From Parcubacteria group bacterium SW_4_49_11 (lineage in GTDB: Bacteria; Patescibacteriota; Minisyncoccia; SW-4-49-11), in NCBI GenBank assembly GCA_003021915.1, contig PXOY01000052.1, forward strand, positions 1 through 9,582: a stretch of DNA of 9,582 bases, read 5' to 3'. The notes under the pieces were generated by a model. That model searched no databases and was not told the origin of the DNA. It saw only the letters and a list, made by a program, of their open reading frames with translations. The stretch's first letter is position 1. Every line of letters starts with the position of its first letter. Shown here piece by piece: positions 5,357 to 9,582 of the stretch. Position numbers and translations under genes: made by a program.

Positions 5357-7114
5357 TTACAGATACGGCGAGTCGAGACGCTGAAGAAAATCGGGGAGTT
5401 GCGGTTTTTCAAAGTAAATATGCCCGTTCTTGTGCGCCGCGAGTCGTTCCACATAGGGCTGGTTCACATCGTACACGCGGGTGAGTTTATCGAGGAGCTG
5501 AGACAGCGTTAGTGATACCTGCTGGAGCGAGGAAAGGGGAACATTGTCTGCATCGAGATGGGACGAAAGAATGTCAAACGCCTCATACGCAAGAGCACGT
5601 GCTTCTTGTATGAGAGAGAAGAGATGCATGGCGTGTGCGCTATCAAGAGAGGTGTCTGTATCCAGATAGGTTTGCTCGACGGCGTGGTGCGTGTGCTCGA
5701 GGCGGCGTGAGAGATCAAAGCGGAGAAGCTCGCGCCAGCTATCGACAATTTCTTGTCCGCGAGCGTCAAGAGACGCGTGAGGCGAGGAGGCGTGTTCCTC
5801 CACCAACCGCGTAATTTCATAGAGATGAACATAAATCCATCGTCCGCGATCTTCAGTAACGATCCATCCCCAGTTACAGGCACGTTTCAGGAGAAGATTA
5901 TGCAGTGCCAACTGTTCTTCGGACGGGAGTTCTCGGAATCGCCGGGGAGGGAGCGCGGTATGCCGCTCCGGTTTGAGATAAGGTGGAGATTCTAAGAAAT
6001 ACTCATAGAGATACTTAACAAGATGCGTAAAAATGGTCCCGGTGCGCCAGAAGATAAAGGGGTATGATTGATAAATGGTTGCTTCCGGACTGTCGATACT
6101 GGGATAAAACCCGTCAAAACGGAAGACAGGCGAGTGGGCCGGCCCCCACGAGACTCGGTCAAAGCTTATGGTCGAGAGGTGTTCTTGAGACATGGTCTCC
6201 ACGTAGGAAGACGGGTCCCACATGCGAATGTCATAGCGGTTTTCTTCGTAAATCTGTCGCCAAGTCTCATGAATAAGGGGTAACGCGGCGTGAGCCAGTC
6301 CCATAAATTCAAAATCCGAAGCATACAGCAGAAGACCGCCATCAGGTGCTTGGGCACACTCTTCGTAAATGAGGTTTTTGTAATGATCAATGGCGGCTTG
6401 GTGGTCGTAAGCGTGTTCGGATTGGGTCTGAATGACATCAAGGCCTCCCGTCTCCAAAGCCTGCCAGATTTTTTCGGAAATATTGGTGTTTACGGGCAGG
6501 GCGAGCACGTAATTGCCGTCCTCATCCGTAATCCAATACGGGAAGTACTCGAGGTCCGTGACGTGCTCGCGCACCGTGTACGGCGTGCCGCGCGATTCCA
6601 CGTTGGGGAATATAACATAGTCAATCCCGTTTTCTCGGTATGTTTTGAGCATGTCGTTACGGTACGAGGCTTCCGGAGAGAATACTCCTTCATGGTGAGG
6701 ACGAGACAGATGCATGCGGTTCTCGAGGAACGTTTGGTTACTCTCAATTTCTTGGATATGCTCGAAGGGCGTGGCGAGACTCGTGTGTACATGGTGGGCA
6801 TGGGTGAGGACGGAATGGACAAATCCACTCTGAAATCCCTCGATTAACCGAGTATACGCTTGCGGACGGTACGTGGCCAATTGTTCGTACATTTCGTTAC
6901 TGGCGTCCAACCAGACCGGAATATTCAGGTCGTAGGCCATGTTTAAAAGATAGTCATGAAGCGGCCCGGACTCTGGAAAGTTTTTGAGAAAGTAATTCGT
7001 GACCGGGTAGTAATCGTACGAGACGTCCGCTCCTACGTTGTTCATGAAATGGTGTTCCAACTCCCAAAATGGTTCGTGCGAATGAAAGCCCAAGAGGACA
7101 TGAATTGTCTTCAT
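5357..7114 (-). CDS. Glycoside hydrolase family 57 protein (alpha-amylase / glucanotransferase type)
   Basis: The 585-residue protein has a GH57 catalytic barrel in its first ~300 residues and an alpha-helical C-terminal region. Motif 1 is LLGFHSHEPF (residues 7-16; usually H-x-HQP). The nucleophile motif is VFSPEASYR with Glu148. The acid/base motif is LLYASDFEFMG with Asp267. GH57 enzymes include alpha-amylases, amylopullulanases, 4-alpha-glucanotransferases and branching enzymes, all retaining enzymes acting on alpha-glucans; sequence alone does not say which this is. No signal peptide is evident (MKTIHVLLGF begins the first barrel strand), so it is probably cytoplasmic. It starts 10 bases after the phosphorylase stop with no own promoter, indicating one operon. 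The stop is TAA (5357-5359 on the minus strand). Confidence 0.88.
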   Translation of the reverse strand: MKTIHVLLGFHSHEPFWELEHHFMNNVGADVSYDYYPVTNYFLKNFPESGPLHDYLLNMAYDLNIPVWLDASNEMYEQLATYRPQAYTRLIEGFQSGFVHSVLTHAHHVHTSLATPFEHIQEIESNQTFLENRMHLSRPHHEGVFSPEASYRNDMLKTYRENGIDYVIFPNVESRGTPYTVREHVTDLEYFPYWITDEDGNYVLALPVNTNISEKIWQALETGGLDVIQTQSEHAYDHQAAIDHYKNLIYEECAQAPDGGLLLYASDFEFMGLAHAALPLIHETWRQIYEENRYDIRMWDPSSYVETMSQEHLSTISFDRVSWGPAHSPVFRFDGFYPSIDSPEATIYQSYPFIFWRTGTIFTHLVKYLYEYFLESPPYLKPERHTALPPRRFRELPSEEQLALHNLLLKRACNWGWIVTEDRGRWIYVHLYEITRLVEEHASSPHASLDARGQEIVDSWRELLRFDLSRRLEHTHHAVEQTYLDTDTSLDSAHAMHLFSLIQEARALAYEAFDILSSHLDADNVPLSSLQQVSLTLSQLLDKLTRVYDVNQPYVERLAAHKNGHIYFEKPQLPDFLQRLDSPYL

Positions 7115-7124
7115 ACCGGTCGGT

Positions 7125-8819
7125 TTAGTCGAAATACGCTCTCACCAGATATTCTTTTACCATGCGATCGGTGTGGAAATACGCGCCGTTGATGGCGATG
7201 GCGTTGCGCATAATTTCTTGGTATTCATCTCGATGTTGGTAATATTTCGGGATAATAACATATTCCAGTTTGTTATAGAGAGACTCGTGTTCGGTCTCGG
7301 TCTGGGGTTCGATACCCCAGCCTGTCTTTTCTTCCACGCAGCCTTCCAGCCACCAGCCATCAAGGGTGCTGAGGCTCGGAATACCGTTAAGCGCCGCCTT
7401 CATACCACTGGTCCCGGACGCTTCTTTCGGAACGCGGGGATTATTGAGCCAAAGGTCTACGCCGCTAATCATATGGTGCGCGATCTCCATGCTGTAATCT
7501 TCCAGGAAGACCACGCTCATGCGGTCACCAAGTTTTTCCATATACGAGTAGAGCTCTTCAATCAGTTCTTGTGATTGTTGCTCGTCGGGGTGCGCTTTTC
7601 CGGAAAATACGAATTGCATATGGCCGATCTCGTTGTGGATTTTGAGAAGCCGCTCCAAATTTTCGAAGATAAATGAGGGGCGCTTATAGAGGGTCATACG
7701 ACGCCCGAATCCGATCGTAAACGTGTCCACGTTCAGTTCCGTTCCGTTGACTTCGCGAATGTACTCGATCAATTGCTGCTTTTGAGCTTGGTGCGCGTTC
7801 CACAATTCGTTCCGTGGGAGACGGAGGGCGTTCCGGAGCATGCTCGGCTCGTTCTCCCAGCCGGGGATATGATACGAGAAAAGCTCGCGCATGTGATCTC
7901 CCACCCAGGTGTTTACATGAATACCATTGGTGATCGCTTCGATATCATATTGCGGGAACATCTCCAAGGAAACGTCGCGATGCTTCTTCGCCACCCCGTT
8001 GATAAAACGCGAAAAATTCATCGCGAGGTGGGTCATGTTTAACCGTTCCTCTTCATCTGCACTCATTTCGTACATCCGGCGCGGAATATACCCTTCTCCC
8101 AGGGCCGATTCCACCATAGATTTCTCAAACCGATCGTGCGCGGCGGGCACCGTAGTATGCGTGGTAAAAATGCACCGGTCTCGAAGTTCATGCAGGTTTT
8201 CGTCCATGTCTTTGTCTTCGTCGTATATGTACTTGAGAAGTTCGACTGTTAAGAGGCTGGAGTGACCCTCATTCATGTGGTAGTTGGTGATATTGTGACA
8301 TCCTAGGGCGTCGAGCATACGGATACCACCGATGCCGAGTATGACTTCTTGTTTGAATCGATGATAGTCGTCACCTGCATACAGATGGTCCGTTATCTGA
8401 CGAGCTTCGGGGTCATTCTCCTCCAGATCAGTATCTAAAAAGTAAATCGGGACTTCAAAATCCGAATATCCTTTCAGAGAGTATTCCCACACGCCAACGG
8501 TTACCGTACGTCCTTCCAGCTGTACGGTGACTGTGGCTTGCAGAGGCTGTAAAAACTCGTGTGGATCCCATTCCTCTGCGGTGGACGTTTGGACGCCGTT
8601 TTCATCCACGTGTTGTTCGAAGTAGCCGTGTTTATACAGGAGAGAAAGGCCGACAGTGGGAACGCGCAGATCCGCCAGAGACTTGAGTGTATCTCCGGCC
8701 AGCACTCCCAAACCACCATTGTAGGTGGGCATGGCGGAGGTTAGTCCCATCTCCATACAAAAGTAAGCGATTTGGTCTTGGGTGAGCGGAAGCCGTTTTT
8801 CAAAGTGACGTTCTTTCAT
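7125..8819 (-). CDS. glgP: Alpha-glucan (glycogen) phosphorylase, short form (GT35)
   Basis: The 564-residue, PLP-dependent enzyme would release glucose-1-phosphate from alpha-1,4-glucan with inorganic phosphate. It belongs to the shorter phosphorylases seen in thermophiles, archaea and many uncultured bacteria, as opposed to the ~800-residue E. coli type. Key segments are YNGGLGVLAGD (residues 33-43), YHMNEGHSS (180-188), the GRRMTLYKRP segment (372-381) and the PLP-lysine motif EASGTSGMKAALNG (466-479) with Lys474. ATG at 8817-8819 gives a usual N-terminus leading into QIAYFCMEMGL. No Shine-Dalgarno is visible; the leader is predicted at about 17 bases. It is first in an operon with the GH57 gene, and the two plausibly act together in mobilising stored glucan. 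Confidence 0.94.
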   Translation of the reverse strand: MKERHFEKRLPLTQDQIAYFCMEMGLTSAMPTYNGGLGVLAGDTLKSLADLRVPTVGLSLLYKHGYFEQHVDENGVQTSTAEEWDPHEFLQPLQATVTVQLEGRTVTVGVWEYSLKGYSDFEVPIYFLDTDLEENDPEARQITDHLYAGDDYHRFKQEVILGIGGIRMLDALGCHNITNYHMNEGHSSLLTVELLKYIYDEDKDMDENLHELRDRCIFTTHTTVPAAHDRFEKSMVESALGEGYIPRRMYEMSADEEERLNMTHLAMNFSRFINGVAKKHRDVSLEMFPQYDIEAITNGIHVNTWVGDHMRELFSYHIPGWENEPSMLRNALRLPRNELWNAHQAQKQQLIEYIREVNGTELNVDTFTIGFGRRMTLYKRPSFIFENLERLLKIHNEIGHMQFVFSGKAHPDEQQSQELIEELYSYMEKLGDRMSVVFLEDYSMEIAHHMISGVDLWLNNPRVPKEASGTSGMKAALNGIPSLSTLDGWWLEGCVEEKTGWGIEPQTETEHESLYNKLEYVIIPKYYQHRDEYQEIMRNAIAINGAYFHTDRMVKEYLVRAYFD

Positions 8820-8842
8820 AGATTCGTATTATGTTTATCTGT

Positions 8843-8871
8843 AGTATATCAAGAATCCCTCTAAGACCCAA
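8843..8871 (-). promoter_or_regulatory. Extended -10 promoter for the glgP-GH57 operon
   Basis: On the minus strand, TGATATACT (8851-8843) is a third exact copy of the extended -10 element. TTGGGT (8871-8866) lies 17 bases upstream of TATACT as a -35. Initiation near 8836 would leave about 17 leader bases before the ATG. Confidence 0.65.
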
Positions 8872-8906
8872 CAGACATATACGCGAGGTAGAGGATTGAC
8901 AATAGA

Positions 8907-8935
8907 TTGACAGAGCACATCGAATGTGGTATATC
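8907..8935 (+). promoter_or_regulatory. Strong sigma70-like promoter for the gene at 8966
   Basis: Consensus TTGACA (8907-8912), a 17-base spacer and TATATC (8930-8935) with a TG extension at 8927-8928 form the best promoter in the window. Predicted initiation is near 8942, about 24 bases before ATG 8966. A second TTGACA lies 11 bases upstream (8896-8901) without a matching -10. Confidence 0.7.
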
Positions 8936-8965
8936 GAGGTTCGTCGTTGTTGAGAGAGACTCCTG

Positions 8966-9582
8966 ATGCATCTATCCGTGGACCTTCCCGGTGACACAAC
9001 TCAGCTCCCCTTTCGCTTACAGACGATTTGGGCCGCCTCTCAGCTCTATTTGCTCTCCGAGGGGGACATTGAAGAACGAGAAAAGCTGATCAAAAATAAG
9101 CGTTCGTTGCTTTTACGAGCCCTGCGTTTGCAGAGTGTAGAGATAGAGCGCATGCAAAAGAGGCAACAAGATTTGCTGGCCAACATCAGAGAAAGCCCGC
9201 ATGCTTCGGTGGCCAACGTGGAAAACATGGTAGAGGATAGTGCTATTGTGTACCACGATCAAGGATATTTCAAACCTTTGCGTCGGGTTCGCATGTTCGC
9301 GAGTTCCATGATGAGCGAACTAGAGAAGGGCCGAAATCGGGCTCCGGTGTTGGAGCTTAAAGCCATCAAATTCTTTGAAATGCAAAATTGGGTGGTTCAA
9401 CGGGTGCGGGTCCCCCACATATCAGTGGAGGATTACCATGTTGATCCGGAGATAACGCTTCACTCAGAAAGCACTCCCCAAGAACATCTCACATCGCTCG
9501 AGAAACAGTTGGAAGAAGACATTGCGAGGGTGTGTGACTATCTTCCGCAAACGGAATCTCGTATTCCGTTTCGGCCCCCGCA
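8966..9582 (+). CDS. Unrecognised soluble protein (3' truncated by window)
   Basis: An open frame of 205 codons starts at ATG 8966 and runs off the right edge. An in-frame TGA at 8951-8953 limits the start to this ATG, and a consensus promoter with about 24 bases of leader supports it. I do not recognise a family. The N-terminus contains a segment QLPFRLQTIWAASQLYLL, then a long charged, probably coiled-coil helical part (about residues 32-80, rich in Glu, Lys, Arg and Gln, with leucines spaced along it). A mixed region follows with an FKPLRRVRMFASSM segment, then an acidic stretch toward the end of the visible part. No signal peptide or membrane segment is seen. It is divergent from glgP, with back-to-back promoters in the 146-base gap, so the two could be co-regulated. 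Confidence 0.75.
   Translation, partial: MHLSVDLPGDTTQLPFRLQTIWAASQLYLLSEGDIEEREKLIKNKRSLLLRALRLQSVEIERMQKRQQDLLANIRESPHASVANVENMVEDSAIVYHDQGYFKPLRRVRMFASSMMSELEKGRNRAPVLELKAIKFFEMQNWVVQRVRVPHISVEDYHVDPEITLHSESTPQEHLTSLEKQLEEDIARVCDYLPQTESRIPFRPP

Noticed and set aside
1..9582. Recoding of TGA (as in Gracilibacteria/Absconditabacteria)
   Set aside because: None of the eight visible stops is TGA, but the genes contain no in-frame TGA either, so there is no sign of TGA being read as an amino acid.
1..9582. CRISPR array, insertion sequence, prophage or defence genes
   Set aside because: No regularly spaced direct repeats beyond the 7-base array, no transposase, integrase or inverted-repeat ends, and no defence-type protein were seen.

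Overview
The window reads as ordinary, fairly dense bacterial chromosome of about 50% G+C. It carries part of a ribosomal-protein operon, a tRNA gene and a storage-glucan gene group. The small winged-helix regulator, the very short untranslated leaders without clear Shine-Dalgarno sequences, and the glycogen synthase / GH57 / short glucan phosphorylase set suggest a Patescibacteria (Candidate Phyla Radiation) type of organism. That placement is inference from gene content and style; no phylogeny was run. All eight visible stop codons are TAA or TAG, and the genes read through with the standard code.

Layout. Positions 1-130 hold the end of a small heat-shock protein (Hsp20) gene. Positions 131-398 hold a five-copy heptamer repeat, a sigma70-like promoter and a structured leader resembling the ribosomal protein L10 autoregulatory leader. 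These precede rplJ (L10) and rplL (L7/L12), which end at a hairpin terminator. Next come a winged-helix regulator with a degenerate nucleotidyltransferase-like C-terminal domain (1512-2108), a tRNA-Phe(GAA) gene (2155-2228), and a phosphomannomutase/phosphoglucomutase gene (2344-3751) broken by a frame change. Glycogen synthase (3822-5336) follows. It converges on a two-gene minus-strand operon of glucan phosphorylase (7125-8819) and a GH57 glycoside hydrolase (5357-7114). A divergent, unrecognised gene starts at 8966 and runs off the end.

Function. The sugar-phosphate mutase would link hexose-6-phosphate and hexose-1-phosphate. Glycogen synthase would build alpha-1,4-glucan, phosphorylase would release glucose-1-phosphate from it, and the GH57 enzyme would trim or rearrange the glucan. 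ADP-glucose pyrophosphorylase is not in the window.

The most striking observation is inside the mutase gene. About 87 bases (3187-3273), clearly richer in G+C than the flanks, read on the opposite strand as the active-site-lysine region of an S41 C-terminal-processing peptidase. They replace the mutase segment expected there and cause the frame change. This is either a foreign patch that inactivated the gene or a chimeric assembly/sequencing artefact. A second theme is a recurrent extended -10 element (TGATATACT), repeated three times and once in variant form, that sits very close to start codons. I found no convincing new multi-gene system.
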